Source: Hetaerina americana (taxonomy: Eukaryota; Arthropoda; Insecta; Odonata; Calopterygidae). Taken from it: a stretch of 64,000 nucleotides of DNA. The notes under the pieces are model-generated. The model saw only the letters and a program-made list of their open reading frames with translations. It did no database searches and was not told the origin of the DNA. Positions 1 through 11,573 of the stretch are shown here, one piece after another (the first letter of the stretch is position 1; every line of letters begins with the position of its first letter). Location: assembly GCA_022747635.1 (NCBI GenBank), contig JAKTNV010000004.1:18166969-18230968 (forward strand), written 5' to 3'. The position numbers and the translations under genes were made by a program.

Positions 1-2276
1 TAATGTAGAACTTGACATCAAGCACAACAACTTAATTGATCAGGGGTTTAAATATGTCCCAAACATTCCAATTCGAACGAAAGACTTGGAGAATTTAGCC
101 TTGGACTGTGAAGTTGCCCTTAGGAAGAAAGACATCGGCTAAAAGACGATCATAGTTAGGAAGTTTAAATCCTTTGTCAATGTGGACTTCCTAAAAGTGG
201 GTTCTATTCTCAAGAGCTATCTTCGATCTTCTCGTTCAAAAAAGTTTTGAAAGACAACAATCTGATCGTTGAAAAAGCGGACAAAGGCAACACAGTGGTT
301 GTGATGAATAAAAGTGACTATATTGGAAAGTGTTATGACTTCCATCAACAGTGAAATAATTGTGAAACCCCCAAATGACCCCACCATGAAATTCCAAAGA
401 ATAGTTATCAAGTGTTTAAAAACCACCCCCAATATCCTCAAACAAGGTGAAATTTACAAAGCAATAGTGATGAATCCGAGGGCTCCCAGATTTTTTGGCC
501 TTCCTAAAATTCATAAAGTATATATTCCCATGAGACCAGTGATTTCCCGTGTATCCGCCCCCACGAGAAAACTAGCCTCCCTTTTGAACTCCCTCTTCAG
601 AGAGTTGACAAATTTCCAATCTAAGTTAGGAGTGATAAATTCCAGTGATTTCTGTGCACAGCTCTCCAAGAAAGGTCCCCCGCCCTCCAAAACATATCCT
701 AGTGTCTTTTGGTGTCAAAAACCTTTTCACAAATATCCCGGTTTTGGAAGCATTGGTAGTAGCGGAAAGAGTGCTGCAAAGTGCTGGGACCGAACCACCC
801 TTCCTCAGTGAATTCATGTCACTTTTGAGATTGTGTGTGGAAAAAAATTATTTCCAATTTAACAATGATTTCTTCAAACAAGTGGATGGATTAGCCATGG
901 GGTCCCCATTATCACCACTACTTGCTGACTTGTACATGGACGATTTTGAAAGTAAATTATTCAGCAACCCCTCAATTTGTACCAAGAATATTCAGTGTTG
1001 ATTTCGATATGTAGACGATATCTTTGCTATATGGACAGGCACTGATAGACAGATAAGTTTATGAACAACCTGAATTCCCAATACAAAAGTATCAAGTTCA
1101 CTTGTGAGAAAGAACAGAAAAATCAATTAAATTTTTAGATATCACAGTGTCGAGAAAGGGACGGGACTTTGAATTTGCAATTTTAGGAAAAGTACCACCA
1201 CAGACCACATCATCCCCTCCAACTCCTGCCATCACATATCACATAAGCTTTCCACTTTTCATTTCCTTTTAAACAGACTGTTAGCCATCCCCCTTTCCAA
1301 AAGTAATTTTGTTAAAGAACTCAAAACGATTAAAGGTTTAGCAATGAAAAATGGTTACAAAGAAAATTTAATTGACAAAATGCTACAAAGAAAATGTTCC
1401 TCCGAAGCATACAATATTTTGTTCAAACCAATTAATGTGGAGGAAATAGGTTACAAATGGTGCAAACTCCTGTATTATGGATTGATTTCACTAAAGTTAG
1501 CAAACCTTTTTCCTAGGGAGAAATTTTGGATGGCTTTTCACAATACTAAATACTTAAAATCATTCTTGAATACTACAAAAGACAAAATATGTACACAAAA
1601 TAAAAGTGGTGTGTATAAGTTAACTTGTGGGAACTGTGGTGCTATATAATAGGTCAAACGGGGAGGTCATTAAAGACACGGGCGGAGGAACATAAACGCT
1701 GTTTTAGAACTTGTGACCTCAAACAATCACACTTCGCTAAACATCTATGGGAAGAAAACCATGGGAGTGATTTCAACCTGGAACTGTTACACAAGAGTGA
1801 AAAAGGAATGAGGATGGACAAGTGGGAAGAACTTGAAATCAGAAAGAACTTAAAAACGGGTCATGAGGTTAATTCGGGTTAAAAATGGGTCATGATTTAT
1901 TGTTTGAATACGTCTCCCCAATCCTAGAAGTACCCCTTTCCCTCACAGATAGATCCGACAAACCCCCCCACCCCACCCCAATCTAAACCAACCAAGCACC
2001 TTTCCTGACACTTAACACCCCTCTTCCCCCTACCCATCAATGCCAATCGCAACTCCATTTTCTTTCGCCTCCTTCTCCCCCCTCTGTCACCCAGCCCTCC
2101 TCTCCCTCATGATTGGTATATAAGTGGACTGCGACTGATTTAATTTGTACCAGATGATGACGCTTGAGCGTTGAAACCGGTTGTACGCTAATAAAGGACA
2201 GTGGAAAGTTACTTTGTATTCTTAATTTTATTAAAATGAATTTCCACTAGGTTGAGCCAGGAACAATTGAATAAGC
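1..2276 (+). mobile_element. Penelope-like retroelement copy 1, 5'-incomplete and inactivated
   Basis: The element is already in progress at position 1. Conceptual translation across frames gives Penelope-type reverse transcriptase motifs: VEKADKGNTVVVM (about 270-305), PRFFGLPKIHK and MRPVIS (480-545), GLAMGSPLSPLLADLYMDDF (890-950) and RYVDDIFAIW (1006-1035). A linker follows (about 1345-1600) and then a C-terminal GIY-YIG endonuclease (GVYKLTCGNC, IGQTGRSLKTRAEEHKR; 1610-1880). This is the RT plus GIY-YIG architecture of Penelope-like elements. Lesions include a stop near 140, frame changes in the RT, a TGA just before RYVDD, and a one-base frameshift inside the GIY-YIG motif near 1645. 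A C-rich 3' region follows the ORF and carries a hammerhead-like motif at 2147-2186. Homology with copy 2 runs to about 2276. Confidence 0.9.
2147..2186 (+). ncRNA. Hammerhead-ribozyme-like motif in Penelope copy 1 (core mutated)
   Basis: Short GTAC arms (2147-2150 and 2183-2186) can form stem I. A hairpin GACGC-TTGA-GCGTT follows as stem II, then GAAA at 2173-2176 and the palindrome ACCGGT at 2176-2181 as a minimal stem III. The conserved CTGATGA core reads CAGATGA here, a substitution expected to abolish cleavage. Compact hammerheads are a known feature of Penelope-like element termini. Confidence 0.6.
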
Positions 2277-2585
2277 TTTATGGTATTTAATAAATAATTT
2301 AAAATATAACTTAGCCTTTAATATCATGTAAGCATTGAGAATGAATTTTTTGGAGTCAGGTGTGTCATTGTGGAAGACAAGCTTAATTGATTCGTGACTA
2401 TTAACAATGCACTATTTCACTGTTAATAATATATCTTCAGGTCAAAATATATTTTAGTAACAGTGGAATAGTACACTATTATTTGTTATGAATTGATCAA
2501 GGTAAGAAGTTTGTGAAATTGATGGTTTTGAAGTGTAGGTTGTTACATTAGGTAAGGCTTAAAATGTAGTGATGGTAGGTCTTTG

Positions 2586-2632
2586 TGTCCATCCAATACC
2601 GGCATTAACTGGTAGACTAACATTAATAATGC
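2586..2632 (+). mobile_element. LINE 3'-tail fragment
   Basis: GTCCATCCAATACC followed by a TTAACTGGTAGA-type segment and an AT-rich trinucleotide tail matches the 3' end shared by the other LINE copies (28764, 42855, 46364). No LINE body precedes it that I can recognise, so it is either an extreme 5' truncation or a very old copy. Confidence 0.5.
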
Positions 2633-2829
2633 ACTTAACTTATGATAAGAATCACAAATAGAAAAATATAGCAAATAAAGATTAGATTTATTTCAGGAAG
2701 AGGAGGTGAATTCTTGATGCCTTAGTAATGATGAAAACAATTGTAATATTCACACCTTTGAAGATCAAACAGGTGTCCAGTAGACATAATGGACCAAGTT
2801 GATAAGCTAAAATCAGGAATTAATTGAAT

Positions 2830-3200
2830 AAGGGGAATAAGGACCTTATGTGAAACATGAAATGAACAGTACCACAGAAGAATAATCTGGCAGGCAGCAC
2901 CAGTCAGGGAAGTAATTCAATGCTGTTCATTATGTTGTATTTTGGCTAGTATTTTGAATTATATACCAAGGAATTGGTAGCAATTGGAGAGATGGCATGA
3001 GATGAGAGTAGGAATGAAATTAAGCAGATTGTGCTGGTAAGAATTGTAAATCATCAAGTTTAGTTGACTATTCAGTTAAAGGATTACAGTCATTGCTGTC
3101 TGAACTAAAGAATCAGTTTGAGGAAGTTTAGAACAAAGATTTATCAAATGAAACTCTCAATGAAGAGGCTCATACTCTGAAAAACCATTACGGTTAAAAG
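2830..3200 (+). mobile_element. Decayed LINE reverse transcriptase fragment
   Basis: Broken translation matches the RT of the 27.5-kb LINE. The segment GLQSLLSELKNQFEE corresponds to GLEALLSELEIQCDRY there, and the preceding VGMKLSR matches VGMKVGG. Many stops and frame changes are present. Confidence 0.5.
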
Positions 3201-4724
3201 ATGAAAATTAAGTTAAGCACAAATGTTCATATATTTGTGCATTTTTCCTATGAAAATGACAACTGTAATGACATTGGGAAAACAATTTACACATTGCACA
3301 AGAAGGATAATAATACACAGAGAAAAGATTTCAATAAGTCATGTCTTTGAGAAAAGAGGGTAGGCATATATTGGAGGGTTTTGACATGGGTTTTTAGGAA
3401 AACTTGATCAAGGGCTGAAAATATTAAGTGTTGGAGAAAGACCACGTTTAAAAAAAAATAGTTTTCAGAGAATGCCCTAAACCACCAGCTGATATATAGC
3501 TAATTGTTTTCAGTGAAACTTTGAGGTACTGCTGGATGACATAAAATACCTCAAAAACTCTTAATATTATAAAAAATCTTAGTAACATGGCCAAAATTGG
3601 GGATTTTCATATCATGTGGATAATTTTCTGTAACTCTCTCTAAGATGTTGCACAGCAACAATACCTGGACCATGTAATAAAGACTGCTATGAGGATTAAA
3701 AGAAGTTTTTGAGTTCTTTTAAATTAACTACTAAAAGATGGATTACAGATAAGGATGATAAAGCACCAAGCTCTTTCATGCGCAGTTTATTTCAATTAAA
3801 TTTTTACCGTAGCAGCAGCCTTTTGAATTTGCTGGTTTCCATTATTTATATGTTTCTGGATATGTTTTTATGGTGACAAATCTCTTTTGTGGTCAACAAA
3901 TCATTTACTATTTCAAAAAATTACGATTTTCTCCACTGCAGTGTTTTAAATTTTGAATGTGCCACACATTAGTGTACACATTGCATATATGGCCAAGGAA
4001 AGTTCATCTTTTTGGAAATATAAGAGTAAATATTAGGCAAGTGGAGAAGGAAGAGAATAGGCTCTTGGAAGGGGATGAAATCACATTGAAAGCATGTGCT
4101 GAAGAAGGAAACAATGTAAGGCAAATCAGCTTTTCTGCAAGTAAATGGATGAAATATATAATACTTGTTACATAGGTACCAGTCAAAACCTACCTTGATT
4201 GTTAGAACACTTCTAATTATAATAAATTAGTAGAGCAATTCAAAGGTCCAAAGAAAGCAGTAAAAATCATTTTACCAAAATTCAAGAGAAAAAATTGGAT
4301 TGGCATAAAAACTTAAAACTTATGAAGAAATTAAATAATATAGAACACGTTTTCTGCCTCTTAGTGGTGACTACAAGAGAATGGAAGGACAAGGGCGATG
4401 GTAAGGCCGATGTAAAGATGCTAGTGCTAGAAGTCACATGCCTACCAAAAGTTGCACCACAACCAGACATGAGATAGATACATTTTCTTTTTCACCTACA
4501 AAGTTATTGAAAGCTAACAAACACAAGGTTCTAGATCATTGAATGCTGGCTTCTTGGCAGAGAGAGTTTCCATTGAACAGCTGGGACTTTGACAAAGCTT
4601 CTAATGTTCACAAAAATAGAGAATCTCCATGTACGTCTTTCTGTAGCCCTGAACTAACCCACTAATGCTTCTGATAACACAATCCAGCCACCAAAAAGAA
4701 ATATTTGTCAGAGGTAGGATGTTG

Positions 4725-4975
4725 GTCAGGGTAGGAATAGTAAAGGGAAATCCAGTAGCAGCATTAGCATACTCTTAAGAAGAAGTATTTAAGGATGTGC
4801 AATTTAACATTCCATTCAACAGGTAGCGAATTCCACTTAAGGTGCTCTCCAAATAGCATCCCAAGCAGGGATTCAGTTAGCTCTGAAAAAACCTGAAACC
4901 ACCAGGATTTGTCCCTTGGGGCAGGAAGCCAATATGCTTGCCACTACACCAATCTAATTCTCACCAAGAAATGTT
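4725..4975 (-). repeat. SINE family 2 copy, degraded
   Basis: It matches the SINE copies at 5890-6193, 11060-11300 and 55205-55510 in the same order: GCATTAGCATACTCTTAAG, a CACTTAAGGTGCTCTCC segment, a CTCTGAAAAA segment, and a tRNA-like head ending near 4965 with AAGCCAATATGCTTGCCAC. The B box is eroded. It lies between the UQCRC2 3' flank and the inverted SINE pair. Confidence 0.75.
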
Positions 4976-5647
4976 GGCTAGTGATGCCTTAAAGCAATGG
5001 GAGATCTATGCCTGTAAGGAATTGAAAATGCTTACTTTGCATCATTCCACAATAAATTTATCAGCAAGAATATTTTTGCCCTTCATGACATCAAAAGATA
5101 GTGTATAAGAAAGAATAGCATGGCCTTAAAAATACATTTTGTCTCTAAACATTATAGAGGCATCCTGGTCAATGGTAGTGGGGAATTGTGAGATTTTAAG
5201 GGAAGGGGTGAAGCAATTCATTAGGTAGTTTGGGGAGAAAGGGGGAGGGAGGCCTACATTCAACCCAACTTCCCCCTTTCTGTCAAAAAATTGTTTGAGG
5301 AAGGTGCTTACTTCAGTGGTTTTGACAACACTAAAAACTAAGGGGAAAAGAAATGACCAGACAAATGTGATGTCAGATATTTGCTAAATTTTTCTTTAGA
5401 GTATATGCCTCCCCAGTTATTTCACCTTCTTGATATCTCACTGCCCCACCATTTGTCAATCAACCCTCTAGAGAAGTATTTCACCACAGCTTTGCAGCCC
5501 TCATACATCCCACTAACTACCCCTATATTATAAATATATTTCATCAGAACTAGTTGATGAAACCCTCTGCTGTCCTGATTGATGCCTTAACTATTGGAAT
5601 TATTTTAGCATAAAATACCAATTTGTGCAAACTACAAAGATTATAGG

Positions 5648-5882
5648 GGATCAGGATGGTGCACTGGCTAATTAACTGGCTTCCCACCTTGAGGGCCGGG
5701 GTTCAAATCCCAGAGGTGGCAGATATTTTTCAGTGGTATTCTGATCCCTACTTGAGGTGTTTTGTGGAGGACACTTCGAGTGAGTACACCGTTCATTGGA
5801 TGCCACGTTAAGCTGTGGACCCCTTGGCACCTTCCTTTAAGAGTAGGCTAATGCTGAAGCCAGGTTTCTCTCCACCCTTCAA
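5648..5882 (+). repeat. SINE family 2 copy with tRNA-derived head
   Basis: The head contains an A box (TGGTGCACTGG) and a B box (GGTTCAAATCC) at ordinary tRNA spacing. A conserved body follows with GTGTTTTGTGGAGGAC and CCCCTTGGCACC, and the copy ends in GTAGTAGTAG. This is the structure of a tRNA-derived SINE, which depends on LINE machinery. It forms an inverted pair with the next element. Confidence 0.85.
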
Positions 5883-5885
5883 AGT

Positions 5886-6193
5886 AGTAGTAGTTAGGGG
5901 AGGCGACCAACAGCTGAGGTCATTTGCACCATTAGGGATGGACAGGAAAGGATGAAGGGTAGAGAGAAACCTGGCAACGGTATTAGCCTACTCTTAACGA
6001 AAGGCGCCAAGGGGTCCACAGCTTAACATCCCATCCAACGGATGGCGTATTCACTCAAAGTGCCCTCCACAAAGCACCCCATGTAGGGATCGAGATACCT
6101 CTGAAAAATATTCAACATCACCGGGATTTGAACCCGAGCCCTCTGGGTGAGAAGCAAATATGATAGCCACCACACCATCTTGACCCCCACCAC
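5886..6193 (-). repeat. SINE family 2 copy, inverted relative to its neighbour
   Basis: On the minus strand it has the B box GGTTCAAATCC near 6130, then the family body (TTTGTGGAGGGCACTTTGAG, CCCTTGGCGCC), ending in the AGGCGACTGAC region beside 5890. It abuts the plus-strand copy tail to tail. Confidence 0.85.
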
Positions 6194-6270
6194 CCTTCAT
6201 CCTTCCCTGTCCATCTCTAATGGTGGAAATTACTTCAGTTGTCAGTCGCCTACCCTAAAACTACTACTAC
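6194..6270 (+). repeat. SINE family 2 3'-end fragment
   Basis: ACCCTTCATCCTTCCCTGTCC leading to CAGTCGCCTACCCTAAAACT and ACTACTAC is the reverse complement of the 3' part of the copy at 5886-6193. It is therefore a third, truncated family member in plus orientation. Confidence 0.65.
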
Positions 6271-7249
6271 AAAGATTATCAATATCGATGAAATTTTGTT
6301 TTTTATGCAAATGTTTTTGTAAATGTAGCACAAAGGTAAGAAACACACTGAGTAAATTCAAGTTTTTTTAGGTCGCAAAAGGTATTTAAGGGTATCCTTC
6401 CCAAAACTGTGAATAAGTAAACCTTGAGTGAGCATAAAATCAGTTGACAGAGGGTTTGAAATAACAGATCCACACAAGGATTATGTGCTAATAGCAAAGT
6501 ATGAAAGCTATGTACATCATTGCTTTGACAAGGTCAAGATAATGAGAATCTAATTAATTAACAAATATATGATAAAAGAATAAAGTGTCAGAGGAAGGGC
6601 TACAATTTCCATTTACTTGAATAGCATGTCCCAACAATGCAGATGAAATAAATTGAAATTAATGCATTTAAAGACAATGGCAGAAAATTATCCTACTAAG
6701 TTGGCAAAACAACTTTTAAATTTAACTTTTAATTATTTTAAATTTTCTTGACTTAATTAAAATTATGTTGAGAGGTTATCAATTTAATTAACCATTGATA
6801 TTGTGAAGATCCTTTAGACAAGATTAGTGGAATGAAAGTACCAGTAGTAATTGAGTGAATTTTAATTTCCTGGATAAATGAAGTGACGGTAAATTATGTA
6901 TGCTCTGGTTTGCTAGTAAATCAATTAATGTATTTCATAGTTAACATTAATTCTGATAAAGTGGTGCTTCAACAATTTGCCATTATTTTCTCAAAATTAA
7001 TGCAAACCATGTATTTCAATATTTCAAATTGAACCTTCTAAATTTATAGTATGTCTTTAATAGCATGACAAAATATTTCAGAAATTATTCATCCCAATAA
7101 GCATTGCCATTGGGTTGTACATAAAATAAGAAATATATGAAATTCACAGATTGGATTGAAAATTATGAATGAACAAGATTATTTAGATGTGTTGTCGATT
7201 GCCAATAATTTTAAAAAGGGGAGAGTGGAGTAGGATTGAAGGGAAGTAA

Positions 7250-7460
7250 GGATTACCTAAGGGAAAATGGAATCTCATGGAATTGATCACTCACTATGAA
7301 ATACAGATGATGAGCATCTATTGAACCAGGTAAATGACATCAATACACTCCTCATCACACACTACACATCACTTACATCCAAGAGGCATGACATAATGGG
7401 CAGTCTTCAGGGTAGGGATGTGGTGTAATGGAATGTGAGGGACAAAATGTGCTCAGTGAA
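7250..7460 (+). repeat. Unclassified dispersed repeat, copy a
   Basis: GGAATCTCATGGAATTGATC and GGGATGTGGTGTAATGG align with GTATCTCACAGGGATTGATC and GGAATTTGGTATAAC at 13890-14040 in the same order. No coding content or tRNA-like head is seen. Confidence 0.5.
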
Positions 7461-7799
7461 GGACCAAAAGAAAATGCAAGGAAAGAAAAACAAAGATAGG
7501 AAGCTGCACTGCCATTTTGATGACAAGGCCAACTTCATTAGGCAAAGAATGATCATAGAATGACGGCATGACAGATTGCAACAAAGTAAGAAAGAAGGAG
7601 AAAAAATTTGAGGTAGAGATTAGGATGGAGGGTGGGTTGATTTTAACTAATGTCAGATTCACTGAATTACAGGTATTTGTATTCACAAAGGTCTAAGCAA
7701 TAGTTGGGGAGGGGAATCTACAACACATGAAACACTGCAGGAGATTCATAACAGAAATTTAAATTTTTAGCTCATCTTCAATAATTCCATTCCCTATTT

Positions 7800-7930
7800 T
7801 TTTTAATTCTTCCTTAGATGATGTATGTCCCTGACAAACCCCTTTCCATCTGAACTTACCCTCTGTTACACCACATCCTGTACTCTGTGGCCATCATGGG
7901 CTTAGACAAGCAATAATACTCCCAACTACT
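7800..7930 (-). repeat. Unclassified dispersed repeat, copy b (inverted)
   Basis: On the minus strand, CATGATGGCCACAGAGTAC, AGGATGTGGTGTAAC and TCAGGGACATACATCATC match, in order, the segments at 7390-7460 and 13990-14090. Confidence 0.45.
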
Positions 7931-8154
7931 GGTCCTGCAGGTATCCATTGTCAAAGGATTTGCCATCAAGAAAAATACAGCACCATGAATCTTCCAATCT
8001 TCACCTTTACCTCTCCTCACACACCTTTTCATACTTCACCACCACCACCACCAACTATCTAATTAATATTATTGCGATTTGGCCAAAAACATGCATCTAA
8101 TTCACACACAAGACTAAATACACAAAAGTAATTGATTTTCACAATAATTCAGGA

Positions 8155-8420
8155 TGGATCCAGAGCATTTGATTGGTAATGGGGTGTTAAATGCTGTGAT
8201 AGCAGGGAGAATGTTAGGCAAATGAGAAAACGTTAGGAATAGGCATGTTGGATAGAATGAAGGGAGGAATGAAGTATGCTGAATTGATGAGAGCCTACAT
8301 GTGGTGCTGGATGTCAGGTTTTGTTTTCTTGGAGAAGCAATGGAATTATTTGTGTACTGTTGAGAAGCCTGAGTCCATCCATAACCTACATTAATCAGTA
8401 AGTTAGCTATAATTATACCA
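8155..8420 (+). mobile_element. LINE 3'-end fragment
   Basis: AATGTTAGGCAAATGAGAAA, ATAGGCATGTTGGATAG and AATGAAGGGAGGAATGAAGT align with the 3' part of the LINE at 28600-28760. The copy ends with the family tail GTCCATCCATAACCTAC at 8374. It is a 5'-truncated copy without an open frame. Confidence 0.75.
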
Positions 8421-8479
8421 ATGACTGAATTTTTAACTTCATTCTGGAAAGCACCTTACCAGCAGCACTAAATGCAATA

Positions 8480-9386
8480 CAGGGTCCGTACAGTAAGTAT
8501 CGGGGCTGGTTACAATAATCAAAATTGATTGCAGTTATCATTACAATGACTTAGTTAATCTTCAAAATAAATTCCTCCTGCATCGATACACTTAGTTCAG
8601 CACGTCTGCCACACATCAAAAGCCCATCGGAAGTCGGTTTCTGGATTACTGTTAAGAGCCTTGTCATCGTCACTTGAACTGCCTTGATGGAGTCGAACCG
8701 ATATCCTTTGACCTACTTTTGAGCTATCCTTTGAGGTAATAACGTTGCTAAGAAAATCTTCATCTTCCTGGATGCAGTCCAAAGTTTCTTGCGAAATTTC
8801 CACCCGCGACAGTTTTTGTTCCTCGCTTAAGACTTTCGGCACCAGCTTCCCACACATTCTCCTCATCGCAAGATCCTCTGTTACAATGGTGTCGACGGTT
8901 CCAACTGAAAGGCCAGTCTCCTCACTGATAAGGGCGATGGTTAAGCGCCTGTCAGAGTCCAAAATTTTTTTACTTCGGCCACCTGAGCATTGGTTTGAGC
9001 GGTTGTCTGACACGGTGCTCGTCTTTGACGAGCTCCCAGCCTTCAGTAAACATTTTGTGCCACTCAAAAACTCTTGTGCAGCTTAAGGCATCATCCCGAT
9101 AAGCCTGTTAAATGAGTTAAAGGGTCTCCGATGTGGGTTTCCCGAGTTCAACTCAAAACTTTACAGCATAGCGTTGCTCGACAGTTCACTCCATGCTGGC
9201 GCAACGACACCACAAACAATCACACATCATAAAAATCCACCTCCTGTCTCAACACATGCCCGGAGGCGACTGAACTTAAGGGCGCCTGAGTGGGGACCCC
9301 TCTCTCGAGCTGACCGGTTGGACCCCCATCCACCACTCCGTTGAGGCTACAACGAACCAGTCACGATACTTCTTGTACGGACCCTG
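8480..9386 (-). mobile_element. mariner deletion derivative with terminal inverted repeats
   Basis: Both ends carry CAGGGTCCGTACA-type inverted repeats (8480 onward and 9386 inward), each flanked by TA, the mariner target duplication. A 156-residue minus-strand ORF (9067-8597) contains the mariner HTH region: DSDRRLTIALISEETGLSVG, TEDLAMRRM, KLVPKVLSEEQK and VEISQETLDCIQ. Just after DFLSNVIT, where the first catalytic DE(S/T)W should come, the frame jumps to a C-terminal PETDFRWAFDVW segment. The whole D,D domain is thus missing. Upstream N-terminal sequence (VEQRYAVKF, GKPTSETL, DDALSCTRVFEWHKM) is still legible but has four in-frame stops. The element is 907 bp, against roughly 1.3 kb for a complete mariner, and is non-autonomous. 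Confidence 0.88.
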
Positions 9387-9814
9387 TAGAATGTCTATGC
9401 AATACAGTCTTCTTTCTGAAATCAATGTTATATTGATAGGCTTTTCAAGAACGTAAGTGATTTATGGCTTGTTTATTAGGGATTCAAAGTTAAATATTGC
9501 ATAATGACTAAGGCATGGGCTACTTTACAAATGACCTTGGCAGGCAGTACTGAGCACACACAGACATAATGCGAAGCAAAACGCAATTTCAAAATTAATA
9601 ATACATTTTTTATTTGAAGCAACCTGCACACAAACAATAGCATCCATCTCAATACACTTAAAAGAAGTTTCGTTTTGAAACAACTGCTTTGCAGGTACTG
9701 AAATATATGGTAATAAAGAGATGCATGTATTTCAAGTCTAGTGAAATATTTCTTGATGCAGAGGATTGTGCATTTTGAACCATTTCCAACTATGGCAGGA
9801 ACTTTTAACATTAT

Positions 9815-9862
9815 TTTTTTATAGTCTACCATTTAAGGTAGGTTTTGGATGGATAAACTTAA
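9815..9862 (-). mobile_element. LINE 3'-tail fragment
   Basis: On the minus strand, ATCCATCCAAAACCTACC, then TTAAATGGTAGACTA and an A/T-rich tail match the LINE family 3' end. I recognise no LINE body at the higher coordinates where it would have to lie. Confidence 0.6.
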
Positions 9863-10089
9863 AACTTCAACATTTCTTCACCTCACCAGTCAAGACAACC
9901 AGACCAGTAGTGTAAACGGAGTATTTTTCCATAGCATACTTTCCAGGCTATCCGCAAACATCATTATTGATGCATTTGTCCCTGAATCAGGAAAAATCAA
10001 TATTCTTGTCAGCTGGGGAAAGAATCATGGTCCAACTCATATTTCTACAAAATACAAGTATATCAAAGTATTAAATTAAGATTTTTCTT

Positions 10090-10370
10090 GGTGGCAGTAT
10101 TTGGCCCAAGTTATCCATTCCGGTGTCACTTGTGTCAGTAGATTACATTTACTTTCCTCCCTTGCCATTCCTTCTTTCTATCCATCTACTTTCATTGTTG
10201 TGGTTTCTGCAGTCAGCCCCAGAAGTGGCACCCAAGTGCCTGGCGGTGTATGTGGCTTGGCCATTTCTAGTGATGTCAGAAACCCCAGGATTTGAGTAAA
10301 TGGGTTCGCCTCCACGATGAAATAAGGTGTGTTCACTCTGATGGGGGCCCATCTTCTTACACCACATGAA
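10090..10370. repeat. Unclassified GC-richer patch, repeat-like
   Basis: A 280-bp patch is markedly richer in G and C than its surroundings, with ORFs on both strands (10101-10295 plus; 10367-10149 minus) that resemble no family I know. It sits beside a LINE tail, so a mobile origin is plausible but unproven. Confidence 0.3.
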
Positions 10371-11059
10371 GATTATTACATAAATCTATTTATTTAATAA
10401 TGAACTGAGTTTTTCATTAAGTATCTAAATAATCCTAAAAGTAAATGATGATTCTTTTGCAAACATGTTGCAATTATGATATTATTTTCTTGATTACCTA
10501 TTATGGATTTCTGAAACCGAAATGATCAAAAAGGGATTAGAATTGGTTAACTCATGGGAAAAAGTAATTACTCATATTTATCCTTGAATTTCATCGATTT
10601 AAGTCAACATGAAAATAAATTTTCACAGCCCCTAAGCATGGAGTCATCTTGTCATGGGCAAAATTAGTAGTTCATCTTTCCATACTGATTCTAAACATTC
10701 TTGGGTATCCGATACTAATTGTTTATGGCATGCTAAGGTTTATGATTCATAAATTAGTTTCACTCTAGGTCTTGGAAGCTCATCATTAATATTTGTGGTG
10801 ATTTTGTATGAGCTTTAGGAATGTTCATTATAATTATAAACGTAAAACATCCAAAAGAAGTGAAGAAGAATTAAAAGCATGAGCATCTGTGAGAATTTAA
10901 CCAATAACAGCCACCTTCGGAGACTCACCAAAATTGCTGATAGAGATGTTCAAACAAGGGTTTTAACCATTTTAAGTCAATTTTCACACATTCTTATAAG
11001 TTCAAGTGACAAGAGTCTGTACTCATGATCAAGAAACAATGGTTTTCAGAAAACAAATG

Positions 11060-11300
11060 GTTGTAGGGGTAGTTTTTATGGGAGGTGACTGACAGATAAG
11101 GTGATTTGCGCCATTAGAGATGGTTGGAAAAGGAAGGGTGGAGAGAAACCCGGCATCAGCATTAGCCTACTCTTGTTGAAAGGCACCAAGGGGTATGCAG
11201 TTAAATGTCCCACCCAACTGAAGTTGTACTCACTCAAAGTAATTCAAGTAGGGATCGGTACAGTACGGTGATAAGCCTGTACATTAGCTACAACACCATC
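11060..11300 (-). repeat. SINE family 2 copy, internally deleted
   Basis: GGGAGGTGACTGACAGATAA, GTGGAGAGAAACCCGGC and AAAGGCACCAAGGGG match the family in order. The segment between the ACTCACTCAAAGT motif and AAGTAGGGATCG is shortened, and the tRNA-like head is reduced to a short piece ending CATCCCAACCCCC. Confidence 0.75.
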
Positions 11301-11573
11301 CCAACCCCCCAAACAAACAGCTACAGTGCCAGTATGAGGGTGTGACCCAGATGAAAATGGGGTTGCTTCTGCCGAGTATTATTACTTTCATACAACTAAG
11401 GATGGCCACTTTTATTGTCTTCAAATATACTAGACAAAAAAAAGATACCAATCTTTATTTCTACTTCTATCTCAAAATCATGGCCACTTAATAAACTATT
11501 CCATGTGGGTAGAGGTAATCAATGGTATTTATGCATTGCCAAACAGTAATAGAGCAATAGATTGGATGCCCAG

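Larger units (their letters stand above)
2277..4720. other. Gene-free flank with scattered LINE debris
   Basis: AT-rich sequence to the left of UQCRC2. Apart from the LINE remnants annotated at 2586-2632 and 2830-3200, I see no coding or RNA gene. Short ORFs at 3957-4175 and 4295-4477 resemble nothing I recognise and overlap each other on opposite strands. Confidence 0.5.
6271..8154. other. Gene-free AT-rich stretch containing one dispersed-repeat pair
   Basis: No host exon, RNA gene or intact transposon is visible. Segments at 7250-7460 and, inverted, at 7800-7930 are related to each other and to 13830-14080 (separate entries). ORFs of 60-80 codons here resemble nothing. Confidence 0.45.

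Noticed and set aside
9476..9832. 118-codon minus-strand ORF
   Set aside because: Hydrophobic, low-information translation with no family resemblance and next to a LINE tail. Not supported as a gene.
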